Positions 20,387 to 30,094 of a DNA stretch of 64,000 nt are shown piece after piece; position 1 is the first letter of the stretch, and each line of letters opens with the position of its first letter. The DNA is from Streptomyces sp. WAC 01529 (GTDB lineage: Bacteria; Actinomycetota; Actinomycetes; Streptomycetales; Streptomycetaceae): positions 1,403,001-1,467,000 of the forward strand of contig NZ_CP029617.1 in assembly GCF_003945545.1 (NCBI RefSeq), in the 5' to 3' direction. The translations under genes were made by a program, and so were the position numbers. Under the pieces are notes generated by a model that did no database searches, was not told where the DNA came from, and was given only the letters and a program-made list of their open reading frames with translations.

Positions 20387-20489
20387 GCCCTCAGCGTGGC
20401 AGCAGAGCGCACGTGACGGCACTGGTTTTCCGGACCCCGGCGGCCGGCGCCCCGCCCTGACCTGCGGCGCCCCGTACGCTGGCCTCCTG

Positions 20490-21434
20490 ATGAGACGCAA
20501 GCCCCGCATCCCGCCCGCCCCGCTCCCCCAGCGCGACGGCGTCGACCCCGTCCGGGTCAAGCTGCCGCCGGAGGGTGCGTGGGCGACGGTCCGCGACCAC
20601 CTGGTGGAGCGGCTCGCGGCCGGGGACGGCGTCATCGACGCGATGCTGCGCGGCGGCGAGATCGTCGGCGCGGACGGCACGCCGATCGCGCCGGACGCGC
20701 CCTACGCGCCCGGATCCTTCGTGTGGTTCCACCGCGATCCCCCCGCCGAGGTGCCCGTGCCGTTCGCCCTCGACGTCATCCACCGGGACGACCACATCGT
20801 GGTGGTGGACAAGCCGCACTTCCTCGCCACCATGCCGCGCGGCAGCCACGTCACCCAGACCGCCCTCGCCCGCCTGCGCACGGAACTCGGCATTCCCACG
20901 CTGGGCGCCGCGCACCGCCTCGACCGGCTCACCGCCGGCCTGCTCCTGTGCACCGTGCGGCCCGAGGAACGCGGCGCGTACCAGACGCTGTTCCGCGATC
21001 GCCGCGTCCACAAGGAGTACGAGGCGGTGGCGGCGTACGACCCCCAGGTGCCGTTCCCCCGCACGGTCCGCAGCCACATCGAGAAGGAGCGCGGCGTCAT
21101 CGCGGCGTACGAGATCGAGGGCGCCGAACCGAACAGCGAGAGCCACGTCGAACTCATCGAGCACCGCGCCGGACTCGGCCGCTACCGCCTGACCCCGCAC
21201 ACCGGCCGCACCCACCAACTCCGCGTCCACATGAACGCGCTGGGCCTGCCGATCCTCGGCGACCCGGTCTACCCGGTGGTGACCGGACCCGCGCCGCCGG
21301 ACGATTTCCGGCGGCCCCTGCAACTCCTCGCGCGCATACTGGAGTTCACGGATCCGATCACCGGCGTCGCGCACCGCTTCGTCAGCGGGCGGACGCTGGG
21401 CGCGTGGTCGGCGTACGACGACTGGAACCAGTAG
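20490..21434 (+). CDS. RluA-family pseudouridine synthase
   Basis: 314 residues. The catalytic motif HRLDRLTAG lies at residues 142-150 with Asp145 as nucleophile. VVVDKPHFLATMPRG, RVHKEYEAV and the C-terminal GRTHQLRVHMNALGLPILGDPVY are family landmarks. It would isomerise specific uridines in 23S rRNA or tRNA; the target cannot be read from sequence. The N-terminus lacks a clear S4 domain. ATG 20490 is preceded by CCTCCTG with no good Shine-Dalgarno. Confidence 0.9.
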   Translation: MRRKPRIPPAPLPQRDGVDPVRVKLPPEGAWATVRDHLVERLAAGDGVIDAMLRGGEIVGADGTPIAPDAPYAPGSFVWFHRDPPAEVPVPFALDVIHRDDHIVVVDKPHFLATMPRGSHVTQTALARLRTELGIPTLGAAHRLDRLTAGLLLCTVRPEERGAYQTLFRDRRVHKEYEAVAAYDPQVPFPRTVRSHIEKERGVIAAYEIEGAEPNSESHVELIEHRAGLGRYRLTPHTGRTHQLRVHMNALGLPILGDPVYPVVTGPAPPDDFRRPLQLLARILEFTDPITGVAHRFVSGRTLGAWSAYDDWNQ

Positions 21435-21452
21435 GCGGCCGCACGGCCCCGC

Positions 21453-22925
21453 TCAGTAGCCGCGCCACCAGGTGACGAAGCGCCGCCAGGCCCCCTGGGC
21501 CGGAACGGGCTCGGGCGCCGGCGCGGCCGGGGCCGCACGCACCTCGGGCGCGGACGGGGCGGGCTGCTGCGGACGCGGCGGCGTGGAGACCTGCCAGTCC
21601 TGGCGGGGCCTCGGCAACTGCGCCGACGGCCGGGCCGTGACGTCCTGCGGCGGCCGCGGCGCGAACCGCACCGGCAGCTCCACCAGATGGCGCGACAGGA
21701 TCGAGGACGTCCACCGCAACTCCCGCTCGTCGACGTCCAGTTCGACATCCGGAAGCCGCATCAGGAGCGCGTCGACACCGGTGTCGGCGATGGCGCGGCC
21801 GATGTCCTGACCGGGGCACTCGTGCGGCCCGCCGCTGAACGCGAGGTGCGAGCGGTTGCCCTTCATGCCGGCGGCGAGGTCGGGGCGTACGACGGGGTCG
21901 ACGTTGCCCGGCGCGATACCGAGGATCAGACCGTCGCCCGCCCGGATCCGCCGACCGCCCAGCTCGGTGTCCTGCTTGGCGAAGTAGCCGACCATGGCGC
22001 TGAACGGCGGCTCGTCCCACAGGGACTGCTCGACCGCCTCCGGGACCGTCATCTGGCCGCCGCTGAGCTGGGCGCGGAAGCGGGGGTCGGTGAGGACCAT
22101 CCGCAGGACGTTCGCGATGAGGTTGGCGGTGGCCTCGTACGCGGCGATGAGCACGAGGCGCAGATGCGCGCCGACCTCGTCGTCGGTGAGCTGCGCCGGG
22201 TGCGCGATGAGGTTGCTGGTGAAGTCCTCCTCGGGCTGCGCGCGGCGCCGTGCCACGAGGCCCATCAGGACCTCCATGACGTACGCGTTGCTCGCGATGG
22301 CGGTCTCGGTGCCCTTGATCATGTCGCGGGCCGACTGCACCATCTTCTCGTTGTACTCCTCGGGCATGCCGAGGACGTGGCACATCACCATCATCGGCAG
22401 GTGCTCGGCGAACTGGCTGACCAGGTCGGCCTCGCCGTTCTGGCAGAAGTCGTTGAGCAGGTGGTTCGTATAGCGGTTGATGTAGCGGCGGATGCCGCGG
22501 TGGTCGATGCCCGACATGGCGCCGGTGACCGCGCCGCGCAGCCGCTGGTGCTCGTCGCCCTCGACGAAGCTGCACATGGGCTGCCAGCTGAAGACGGGCG
22601 CGAGCGGATGGTCCGGCCCGGCGGTGCCGTCCCGTACGGCACGCCAGATGCGCGAGTCCCGGGAGAACTGCGAGGGCGTGCGGACCATGTGGAGGTTCTC
22701 GCTGTGGCCGAGCACCGCCCAGATGGGCACGTCGTTGTGGATCAGTACGGGCGCGACCGCGCCGTACTCGGCGCGCAGCTTCTCGTACAGGCCGGCCAGG
22801 TCGGCGTCCGCCTCGGGGCCGTAGAGGCGGCGCAGGCCGCCGGGGCCCAGGCCGTGGGCGGGGCAGCCGGGCGGCGGCGCGGCAGCGTCGTCGGTACCGG
22901 GCCAGGAGGGGGAGGGAGTCGTCAC
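21453..22925 (-). CDS. rarE: Conservon cytochrome P450 (CYP157-like, lacks ExxR)
   Basis: 490 residues, GTG start. The haem-ligand loop FSGGPHECPG has Cys370. The I-helix has IAAYEATANL in place of the usual AGxxT. The K-helix ExxR is replaced by E299-Q-S-L-W303, the hallmark reported for the CYP157 family. The last about 65 residues are a Pro/Arg-rich tail ending in WRRFVTWWRGY. It is the last gene of a rar/cvn conservon, 49 nt after the GTPase. The P450 substrate is unknown; in S. coelicolor the rar operon influences aerial growth and antibiotic production. Confidence 0.88.
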   Translation of the reverse strand: MTTPSPSWPGTDDAAAPPPGCPAHGLGPGGLRRLYGPEADADLAGLYEKLRAEYGAVAPVLIHNDVPIWAVLGHSENLHMVRTPSQFSRDSRIWRAVRDGTAGPDHPLAPVFSWQPMCSFVEGDEHQRLRGAVTGAMSGIDHRGIRRYINRYTNHLLNDFCQNGEADLVSQFAEHLPMMVMCHVLGMPEEYNEKMVQSARDMIKGTETAIASNAYVMEVLMGLVARRRAQPEEDFTSNLIAHPAQLTDDEVGAHLRLVLIAAYEATANLIANVLRMVLTDPRFRAQLSGGQMTVPEAVEQSLWDEPPFSAMVGYFAKQDTELGGRRIRAGDGLILGIAPGNVDPVVRPDLAAGMKGNRSHLAFSGGPHECPGQDIGRAIADTGVDALLMRLPDVELDVDERELRWTSSILSRHLVELPVRFAPRPPQDVTARPSAQLPRPRQDWQVSTPPRPQQPAPSAPEVRAAPAAPAPEPVPAQGAWRRFVTWWRGY

Positions 22926-22974
22926 GTTCGTCGCTCCGGGTTGGCGGAAGGGGTGGCGGGAGGGGGCGGGGACG

Positions 22975-23604
22975 TCAGACGCGGGCGGCCGCCACGGTCA
23001 GCGAGTGGAGGTAGCGCATCAGCGTCATCAGGACATCCCTGCTGGACTCCCTGAGGCGGGCGTCGCAGGCCATGATCGGCACTCCGGGCCCCAGGTCCAG
23101 GGCCCTGCGCAGCGTCTCCACGGGGTGGTGGGGCGCGTCCGGGAAGTCGTTGACGGCGATGACGAACGGCACGCCGCGCTCCTCCAGGCGGCCGATCACG
23201 TCGAAGCTGACTTCGAGGCGGCGGGTGTCGATGAGCACGACCGCGCCGAGCGCGCCTTCGAAGAGCCCGTTCCACAGGAACCAGAAGCGCTCCTGGCCCG
23301 GGGTGCCGAAGAGGTAGAGGACCAGCTCGTCGGAGATGCTGATGCGGCCGAAGTCCATGGCCACGGTGGTGGCCGTCTTCGTCTCGGAGCCGTAGTTGTC
23401 GTCGACGCCGATGCCCGCCTCGGTCATCGTCTCCTCGGTGGTCAGCGGGCGGATCTCGCTGACCGAGCCGACCATCGTCGTCTTGCCGACCCCGAACCCG
23501 CCGACGATCACGACCTTCACGGCGGCCGACGCCGTGTGCGGCAGGACGTCCTCGCTGCGCGGGCCGGTGATCGTATCCGTGTTCTTAGAGTTTCTGAAGT
23601 CCAT
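22975..23604 (-). CDS. rarD: Conservon Rab-like GTPase (CvnD/RarD)
   Basis: 209-residue small GTPase. P-loop GGFGVGKTTM, a TEAGIGVDD switch-like region, DELVLYLFGTPGQERF as the G3 motif, and AVNDFP in place of NKxD as G4. Conservon GTPases act with the roadblock and kinase-like partners at the membrane, somewhat like eukaryotic G-protein modules. The start codon overlaps the DUF742 gene by 20 nt, indicating coupled translation. Confidence 0.92.
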   Translation of the reverse strand: MDFRNSKNTDTITGPRSEDVLPHTASAAVKVVIVGGFGVGKTTMVGSVSEIRPLTTEETMTEAGIGVDDNYGSETKTATTVAMDFGRISISDELVLYLFGTPGQERFWFLWNGLFEGALGAVVLIDTRRLEVSFDVIGRLEERGVPFVIAVNDFPDAPHHPVETLRRALDLGPGVPIMACDARLRESSRDVLMTLMRYLHSLTVAAARV

Positions 23605-24028
23605 GCATCACCGCTTCGAGAAGGGATCGGTCGGGGAGCGCGGAGCGGACGATGGGGGCGCGCGCCTGGACGAGCCCGGTGGCGAGTAACTCCGTCAGGA
23701 CGACGGTCACCACACTGAACGGCAGCGCCAGATACGCCGACAGTTCGGCGACGGAGAGCGGCGTCCCGCACAGCCGCAGCACCGCGGAGTGCTCCGGCTG
23801 TGCCATGGGGGACGCCTCGCCCTGGGCCACGATCAGCGTCACCAGGTCGAGCGGCGCCCGCTCCGAGTCCTCGCCCGTCAGGATGTACAGCCGCTCCGGG
23901 TTCTCGGGGCTGCGGCGTTCGCGCTGGGGAGGGGCGTCCGGGTCGGGGGCGTCTCTGGCGGGGGCGTCCCGCCGGGAGGGCAGCTCCCCGTTCGAAGGGC
24001 CGTGCGCAGGGCCTTGCGGAGGAGTCAT
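23585..24028 (-). CDS. rarC: Conservon DUF742 protein (CvnC/RarC)
   Basis: 147 residues. The N-terminal about 45 residues are Pro/Asp/Arg-rich and probably disordered. The C-terminal DUF742 region has RLYILTGEDS, LDLVTLIVA, then a winged-helix-like LSVAELSAYLALPFSVVTVVLTELLATGLV and DRSLLEAVMHGLQKL. The start ATG overlaps the roadblock stop by 4 nt (ATGA). It is the likely adaptor between kinase-like protein and GTPase. Confidence 0.9.
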   Translation of the reverse strand: MTPPQGPAHGPSNGELPSRRDAPARDAPDPDAPPQRERRSPENPERLYILTGEDSERAPLDLVTLIVAQGEASPMAQPEHSAVLRLCGTPLSVAELSAYLALPFSVVTVVLTELLATGLVQARAPIVRSALPDRSLLEAVMHGLQKL

Positions 24029-24432
24029 ACGGCCTGCCCGTCACGCCGTGGCGGGCTCGTCAGATGGGCCCCGATGCGTACGACGAGGTCGCGCATCCGG
24101 GTCCCGACGAGGCCCGCGTCGACGGTCTCGTCGGCGAGCACCGCGAGGTAGGCGCCCGTACCGGCGGCCATCATGTAGAAGTAGCCGCCGTCGATCTCGA
24201 TGATGACCATCTTCATGCCGCCGTCGCTGTGCGGGATCTCGGTGGCGACGGCGGCGGCCAGGCTCTGCAGTCCGGCGCAGGCGGCGGCGATGCGGTCGGC
24301 GGCGTCCGGGTCGCCGCCGTAGCGGGCGATGCGCAGGCCGTCGGCGGAGAGCACCACGATCTGCCGGGTCTGCGGCACCCCGTCGGCCAGCTCTTTCAGC
24401 ATCCAGTCGAAATTGGCGCGCTGCTGGATCAC
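24025..24432 (-). CDS. rarB: Conservon roadblock/LC7 protein (CvnB/RarB)
   Basis: 135-residue roadblock/LC7-fold protein. FDWMLKELADGVPQTRQIVVLSADGLRI opens the fold and GGYFYMMAAGTGAYLAVLAD closes it. Roadblock proteins regulate small GTPases, here probably RarD. GTG 24432 shares bases with the RarA stop (GTGA), so translation is coupled. Confidence 0.92.
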   Translation of the reverse strand: MIQQRANFDWMLKELADGVPQTRQIVVLSADGLRIARYGGDPDAADRIAAACAGLQSLAAAVATEIPHSDGGMKMVIIEIDGGYFYMMAAGTGAYLAVLADETVDAGLVGTRMRDLVVRIGAHLTSPPRRDGQAV

Positions 24433-26039
24433 TGCCAGCCCTCCTCGTCGGCCTTGCCGTGGTCGTTCCGGGTGGTTCCCTGGGGGGCCGACGGATCGCC
24501 CGCGGGGTCGTTCGGGTCGCCCTTGACGCCCTTCATGAACGCCTCGATCCACAGGCCCGGTTCGGCGCCCTCCTTCTTGGGCGGCGCCGGGGGCTGTGCG
24601 GTCGCGGCCGCGTGGGCCTCGGCGGCCCGCTGGGCCTCCGCCTCCAGGGCGTACCGCTCCTTGAGCGACATCGTGACGCGGCTGCGGCGCTGCGGCAGGC
24701 CGTTCTCGGTCCACTCGGTGACCTCTGGGACGTCGTCCTCCATGGTCGCGGTGGGCTGGGAGCGCAGTGGCGGGCCCGCGGTGACGACGCGGGGCTTCTT
24801 GCGGCGGATGTTGCGGGCGGGCTCCTCGATGAGCCGTCCGCCGTTGTCCACGCGGGGCACGGCGGAGGCGCCGATGCCGTGGGCGAGGCCGGGCGCGGGC
24901 CCGGTGGTCATCATGTCGCGCGGCACGATGAGCACCGCGCGGACGCCTCCGTACGCGGACTGCCGCAGGGAGATCTGCATGTTGTACATCTGCGAGAGGC
25001 GCCCGACGACCGCCATGCCAAGGCGCGGGGTCTCCCCCAGGTCGTTGAGGTCGATGCCCGCCTGTGCCTGGGCGAGCATGCGCTCGGCACGGGCGCGGGC
25101 CTCCTCGCTGAGGCTGACGCCGCCGTCCTCGATCTCGACGGCGATGCCGGTCTGCACCTCGACGGCGGTGACGTGCACCTTGGTGTGCGGGGGCGAGTAC
25201 CGGGTGGCGTTGTCGAGGAGTTCGGCGCAGGCGTGGATCAGCGGTTCGACGGAGGTGCCCTTGATCGCCACGTTGGCGATCGAGTGGAGCTCCACGCGCG
25301 GGTAGTCGAGGATCCGGGACATCGCGCCGCGCAACACGCTGTACAGCGGTACGGGCTTGGGCCACTGGCGGCCGGGCCGGGCGCCGCCGAGCACCGCGAT
25401 GGAGTCGGCGAGGCGACCGATCAGGGCGGTGCCGTGGTCGATGCGCAGCAGGTCGTCGAAGACCTCGGGGTTGCGGCCGTGGAACTCCTCCATCTCGCGC
25501 AGTTCGGCGGCCTGTTGGTGGACGATCGACTGGACGCGCCGGGCGATGTTCACGAAGGCGCGCTGCGCGGACTCGCGCATCGATTCCTCGCGGTCCAGGG
25601 TGTCGAGGATCGAGCGGAGCAACTCGCGGTGGGCGTGGGGCAGGTCGCGGTACGCCTCGTCCTTGTCGACGACGTTGCGGATCACTTCGACGGGTGATTC
25701 GCCCTGCCGCAGCCGCCAGAAGGCCTCGGGCAGGATCTCCTGGCCCAGACGGATCGTCTCGTGGTCGTGGGATGCGATGCGCCCTTCGAGCTGGGCGAGC
25801 CGCTGTGCGTACTGTGCGCGCTGGCCCCTGATGGTCCGGCCGCGCCGCACGGCTTCCGCGCCGACCAGGATGACCATGAGGGTCGCGACGGCGCCGCACC
25901 AGCCGACGGCGGTCCTGGCCGGCTCCGTCACCGCGGCGACGGCGGCTCCGGTCGCCGCGGCCATCAGCATGGCGGGCAGCAACAGCACACGCGCGTAAGG
26001 AACTTCTCGGCCACCGGGAGGCGATTGAACACTCACCAT
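24429..26039 (-). CDS. rarA: Conservon sensor-histidine-kinase-like protein (CvnA/RarA)
   Basis: 536 residues. Two N-terminal membrane segments at about 15-35 and 45-63. A helical region with ARRVQSIVHQQAAELREME replaces a phosphoacceptor helix. The ATPase-like domain has HACAELLDNATRYSP (N-box), VEIEDGGVSL (G1) and GMAVVGRLSQMYNMQISL (G2-like). The C-terminal about 170 residues are charged and likely disordered. Nitrate/nitrite-sensor-like kinases of this type lead conservons. ATG 26039 follows GAGGG; a start at 26090 is less likely. Confidence 0.9.
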   Translation of the reverse strand: MVSVQSPPGGREVPYARVLLLPAMLMAAATGAAVAAVTEPARTAVGWCGAVATLMVILVGAEAVRRGRTIRGQRAQYAQRLAQLEGRIASHDHETIRLGQEILPEAFWRLRQGESPVEVIRNVVDKDEAYRDLPHAHRELLRSILDTLDREESMRESAQRAFVNIARRVQSIVHQQAAELREMEEFHGRNPEVFDDLLRIDHGTALIGRLADSIAVLGGARPGRQWPKPVPLYSVLRGAMSRILDYPRVELHSIANVAIKGTSVEPLIHACAELLDNATRYSPPHTKVHVTAVEVQTGIAVEIEDGGVSLSEEARARAERMLAQAQAGIDLNDLGETPRLGMAVVGRLSQMYNMQISLRQSAYGGVRAVLIVPRDMMTTGPAPGLAHGIGASAVPRVDNGGRLIEEPARNIRRKKPRVVTAGPPLRSQPTATMEDDVPEVTEWTENGLPQRRSRVTMSLKERYALEAEAQRAAEAHAAATAQPPAPPKKEGAEPGLWIEAFMKGVKGDPNDPAGDPSAPQGTTRNDHGKADEEGWQ

Positions 26040-26273
26040 GTATGCCCTCTGAACACTCGTCTTGGGGACTATCGAAAGATTTATGAACAAACGCGCGAAT
26101 CCATCGCAACTCGTTTCAACTCGCCGCGCTCCGGGCGAGCTTAGTCCGCCGAAATCATCGCCGAGTCATATTCGGCAACCCCCTGCCGCGACCTCGCCGA
26201 CAGGAATACACTCGCCCCATTTACACGCGCGGCGATCAATCGAACACGTGGTGTGACCCCCTCGAACGCACAG

Positions 26274-26303
26274 AACCCCGCCCCCCCGAAGGGGAGCGGG
26301 GTT
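26274..26303 (-). terminator. Hairpin after the helicase gene
   Basis: 8-bp outer stem AACCCCGC/GCGGGGTT (26274-26281 and 26296-26303) with an inner CCCC-GAA-GGGG pairing. It is 16 nt past the helicase stop on the minus strand. The rest of the 26040-26273 gap is AT-richer and probably holds the rarA promoter; no clear box was identified. Confidence 0.7.
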
Positions 26304-26318
26304 GCTTCGCGCTGTCGG

Positions 26319-29132
26319 CTAGCCCACCGAGCTGTACGCCACCACTCCGCGCAGCAGCTGGTCGACCGCCTTGCGGGCGTTCTTCGCGACCGTGCTGTCG
26401 CCGTCGCGGGGCGCCGCCGCCGCGATCTGCCCGAGCACGTCGATGACCTGCTTGCACCAGCGCACGAAGTCACCGGCCGGCATCTCCGCCTCGCGCAGCA
26501 CCTCGTCCAGGCCCTTGCCGCCCGCCCACATGAACGCCGCCCAGGCGAAGCCCAGGTCCGGCTCGCGCTGGCCGACGCCCTCCGTCTGGCTGATCTTGAA
26601 CTCTTCCTCGAGGGCGTCCAGGTGGCCCCAGATCCGCACCATCTCGCCGAGCGCCGCCTTCGCGGCACCCGAAGGCAGCTTCGGCGCGAGCGCGTCGTCA
26701 CCGACCCGCGACTCGTACACCAGCGCCGAGACGCATGCGGCCAGTTCGCCCGGGCTCAGCCCCTCCCAGACACCGGCGCGCAGGCACTCGCTGGCCAGCA
26801 GGTCCAGCTCGCCGTAGAGCCGGGCGAGGCGCTTGCCGTGTTCGGTGACCTCGTCGCCCCGCAGATAGTCCAGCTCGGTGAGGAGCGCGACGATGCGGTC
26901 GAAGGTGCGGGCGATCGTGTTCGTACGCCCCTCGATGCGGCGCTCCAGCTGCGAGGTGTCCCGCTTGAGGCGGTGGTACCGCTCGGCCCAGCGCGCGTGG
27001 TCCTCGCGCTCGTCGCAGCCGTGGCACGGGTGGGCGCGCAGCTCCAGGCGCAGCCGGGCGATCTCCTGGTCGTCGGCGGCCGCCGCGCGCCCCTTGCGGT
27101 GCCGGTCCGGCACGACGTGCCCGGCCTTGGTGCGCAGCGCGGACGCCAGGTCACGGCGGGACTGCGGCGAGCGGGCGTTGAAGGACTTCGGGATGCGCAT
27201 CCGCTCCAGCGCCTCGACCGGCACCGGGAAGTCCATCGACGCGAGCCGCTTGACCTGCCGCTCGGCGGTGAGCACCAGCGGCCGCGGCCCGTCGACGTGG
27301 TCGAACCCTCGGTGGCCGTTGGCCCGCCCGGCGGGCAGCCCCGGGTCGAGGACGAGCGCGAGACCCGCGTACTTCCCCGTGGGTACGTGGATGACGTCAC
27401 CCGGCTTGAGCTTCTCCAGCGCGGCCGCGGCGGCGACCCTGCGCTGGGCCGCGCCCTGCTTGGCCAGCTCGGTCTCGCGGTCCTTCAGCTGCCGCCGCAG
27501 GCGCGCGTACTCCTCGAAGTCGCCCAAGTGGCAGGTCATGGAGGCCTTGTAGCCCTCCAGGCCCTCCTCGTTCTTCTGTACCTGCCGGGAGATCCCGACG
27601 ACCGACTTGTCGGCCTGGAACTGCGCGAAGGACGTCTCCAGAAGCTCGCGCGAGCGGTGCCTGCCGAACTGCTCGACGAGGTTCACCGCCATGTTGTACG
27701 ACGGCTTGAAGCTGGAGCGCAGCGGATACGTGCGCGTGCCCGCCAGTCCCGCCAGGTGCTCGGGGCTCATGGCGCGCTGCCAGAGCACGACCGCGTGGCC
27801 CTCGACGTCGATGCCGCGCCGCCCGGCCCGGCCGGTCAGCTGGGTGTACTCGCCCGGCGTGATGTCGGCGTGCTGCTCGCCGTTCCACTTGACGAGCTTC
27901 TCCAGCACCACGCTGCGCGCGGGCATGTTGATGCCGAGGGCGAGGGTCTCGGTGGCGAAGACGGCCTTGACGAGGCCGCGGACGAACAGCTCTTCGACGA
28001 CCTCCTTGAAGGTGGGCAGCATGCCCGCGTGGTGCGCCGCGATGCCGCGCTCCAGCCCCTCCAGCCATTCGTAGTACCCCAGGACATGGAGGTCCTCGTC
28101 CGGGATGGAGGCCGTGCGGTCCTCGACGATCTCGCGGACCTTCGCCCGCGCCTCGTCGTCGTTCAGCCTGAGGCCCGCGTACAGACACTGCTGCACGGCC
28201 GACTCGCAGCCCGCGCGGCTGAAGATGAACGTGATCGCGGGCAGCAGGCCCTCGGCGTCGAGCCGCTCGATGACCTCGGGGCGGCCCGGCGTCCAGATCC
28301 GCGACCGCTGCCTGCGCTCCCGCTCGCGGTCGGCCTCGCGGACCATCTTGCCCTTGCGGCGGTCGCGCGGGTTGTACGCACGGCTCGCCTCCATGCGCGC
28401 CATGCGCGTGAGGTCGGGGTTGACGGCCTTCTTGTGGCCCTCGCCCTCCTCGAAGAGGTCGTACATCCGGCGCCCGGCGAGCACGTGCTGGAAGAGCGGC
28501 ACGGGGCGGTGCTCGGAGACGATCACCTCGGTGTCGCCGCGCACGGTGTCGAGCCAGTCGCCGAACTCCTCGGCGTTCGACACCGTGGCCGACAGGGAGA
28601 CCAGCGTGACCGACTCCTGGAGATGGATGATCACTTCCTCCCAGACGGCGCCGCGGAAGCGGTCGGAGAGGTAGTGCACCTCGTCCATGACGACATAGCC
28701 GAGGTTCAGCAGCGACTGCGAGCCCGAATACAGCATGTTCCGCAGGACTTCGGTGGTCATGACGACCACCGGGGCGTCGCTGTTGACGCTGTTGTCGCCG
28801 GTGAGGAGGCCGACCTTGTCCGCGCCGTAGCGCTTGGAGAGGTCGGCGTACTTCTGGTTGGAGAGCGCCTTGATGGGCGTGGTGTAGAAGCACTTCTTGC
28901 CCTGGAGGAGCGCGAGGTGCACGGCGAACTCGCCGACGATCGTCTTGCCCGACCCCGTGGGGGCGGCCACGAGCACGCCCTTGCCCGCCTCCAGCGCCTG
29001 GCAGGCCTCGATCTGGAAGGGGTCGAGGCCGAATTCGTACATCTCGCGGAAGGACGCGAGTGCGGTGGCCTGCTCGGCAGCGCGCTTGCGCGCCGCCGCG
29101 TACCGCTCGGCCGGTGAGAGGTCCTCTGTCAT
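26319..29132 (-). CDS. Ski2-like DExH RNA helicase (HelY type)
   Basis: 937-residue superfamily-2 helicase. Walker A APTGSGKT, DEVH box (VVMDEVHYL), motif III SLSATVSN, and motif VI QLTGRAGRRGID. The C-terminal half includes LVEQFGRHRSRELLETSFAQFQ and a long helical region as in mycobacterial HelY and eukaryotic Mtr4/Ski2. Presumed role is RNA unwinding or turnover. ATG 29132 was chosen; it is followed by TEDLSPAERYAAARKRA. HelY-type genes sit beside tatA-tatC and paf genes in many actinobacteria, as here. Confidence 0.92.
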   Translation of the reverse strand: MTEDLSPAERYAAARKRAAEQATALASFREMYEFGLDPFQIEACQALEAGKGVLVAAPTGSGKTIVGEFAVHLALLQGKKCFYTTPIKALSNQKYADLSKRYGADKVGLLTGDNSVNSDAPVVVMTTEVLRNMLYSGSQSLLNLGYVVMDEVHYLSDRFRGAVWEEVIIHLQESVTLVSLSATVSNAEEFGDWLDTVRGDTEVIVSEHRPVPLFQHVLAGRRMYDLFEEGEGHKKAVNPDLTRMARMEASRAYNPRDRRKGKMVREADRERERRQRSRIWTPGRPEVIERLDAEGLLPAITFIFSRAGCESAVQQCLYAGLRLNDDEARAKVREIVEDRTASIPDEDLHVLGYYEWLEGLERGIAAHHAGMLPTFKEVVEELFVRGLVKAVFATETLALGINMPARSVVLEKLVKWNGEQHADITPGEYTQLTGRAGRRGIDVEGHAVVLWQRAMSPEHLAGLAGTRTYPLRSSFKPSYNMAVNLVEQFGRHRSRELLETSFAQFQADKSVVGISRQVQKNEEGLEGYKASMTCHLGDFEEYARLRRQLKDRETELAKQGAAQRRVAAAAALEKLKPGDVIHVPTGKYAGLALVLDPGLPAGRANGHRGFDHVDGPRPLVLTAERQVKRLASMDFPVPVEALERMRIPKSFNARSPQSRRDLASALRTKAGHVVPDRHRKGRAAAADDQEIARLRLELRAHPCHGCDEREDHARWAERYHRLKRDTSQLERRIEGRTNTIARTFDRIVALLTELDYLRGDEVTEHGKRLARLYGELDLLASECLRAGVWEGLSPGELAACVSALVYESRVGDDALAPKLPSGAAKAALGEMVRIWGHLDALEEEFKISQTEGVGQREPDLGFAWAAFMWAGGKGLDEVLREAEMPAGDFVRWCKQVIDVLGQIAAAAPRDGDSTVAKNARKAVDQLLRGVVAYSSVG

Positions 29133-29186
29133 CGTGCTTTCGAGACTACCGGCCACCACTGACAACGGACGATCATTATCGTCGGC

Positions 29187-30077
29187 TCACACGGCCAGGA
29201 CCCGCACCGCTCCCGGCACGCACTCGGCGCTCAGCGGCAGCGCGCCGAGCGGCTCCCCGTCGGCATACCCGGTGACGCCAGGGGCGGACAGCTCCACCGC
29301 GGCGGCCCGGTACACGGTGACCTTCGGATGGTCGAGGTGCGTGCCCCGGTAGACCCGCGGGAAGACCCTCAGCAGCGTCGTACGGCTGCACTGGCCCACC
29401 ACCGTGATGTCGAAGAGACCGTCGCCCATGTCGGCGCCGGCGCAGATCCGCATGCCGCCGCCGTACGACGATCCGTTGCCGACCGCGACCAGCGTGGCCT
29501 CGATCTCGTGGACGTCACCGCCGTCCAGGGTGACGCGGTACGGGATCGGCTTGAGGGCGGCCAGCTCCGAGACCATCGCGAGGTCGTACTTGAAGCGTCC
29601 CGTGGGCCACCGCATCCGGTTGCCCCGGTCATTGACCCGCGAGTCGAAACCGGACGCGAGTACGGTCCCGAACCATGTGCCGCCGACCCGGCCGAGGTCG
29701 ATGTCCCGCGTACGCGCCCCTTTGAGGGCCTCGGCGACGACCTCCCCCGCGGCGGCGGCCTCGCGCACCGGAAGCCCGAGGGCCCGCGCGAAGTCGTTGC
29801 CGGTCCCCACGGCGATCACCCCGAGCGGGGTGCGCGTCCCGGCGACGGCCTGGAGCGCGAGGCTCGCCATGCCGTCGCCGCCGACGGCTATCAGCGCTCC
29901 CGTGCCGCCCTCGACGGCCTCCCTGGCCCGCCGCAGCGCGTCAGGGGCGTCCTCCCCGATGACCGTACGCACGGAGAAGCCACGGTCCCGCAACGCGGAA
30001 GCGGCCGGGCGCGCTGCCTGAGCGCCCCGGCCGCGGCCCGCGGTGGGATTGACGAAGAGGGTGATCTCGCTGGTCAC
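29187..30077 (-). CDS. Diacylglycerol/lipid kinase family protein
   Basis: 296 residues of the DagK/LCB5 fold. FVNPTAGRG, the nucleotide-binding IAVGGDGM (GGDGT in most members, so Met replaces Thr), VGTGNDFARALG, and a C-terminal beta domain with VAVGNGSSYGGGM and DGLFDITVVG. It would phosphorylate a lipid such as diacylglycerol in membrane-lipid turnover. It sits 18 nt after tatC in the same direction. Confidence 0.9.
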   Translation of the reverse strand: MTSEITLFVNPTAGRGRGAQAARPAASALRDRGFSVRTVIGEDAPDALRRAREAVEGGTGALIAVGGDGMASLALQAVAGTRTPLGVIAVGTGNDFARALGLPVREAAAAGEVVAEALKGARTRDIDLGRVGGTWFGTVLASGFDSRVNDRGNRMRWPTGRFKYDLAMVSELAALKPIPYRVTLDGGDVHEIEATLVAVGNGSSYGGGMRICAGADMGDGLFDITVVGQCSRTTLLRVFPRVYRGTHLDHPKVTVYRAAAVELSAPGVTGYADGEPLGALPLSAECVPGAVRVLAV

Positions 30078-30094
30078 GGCGGGACCCTACAAGG

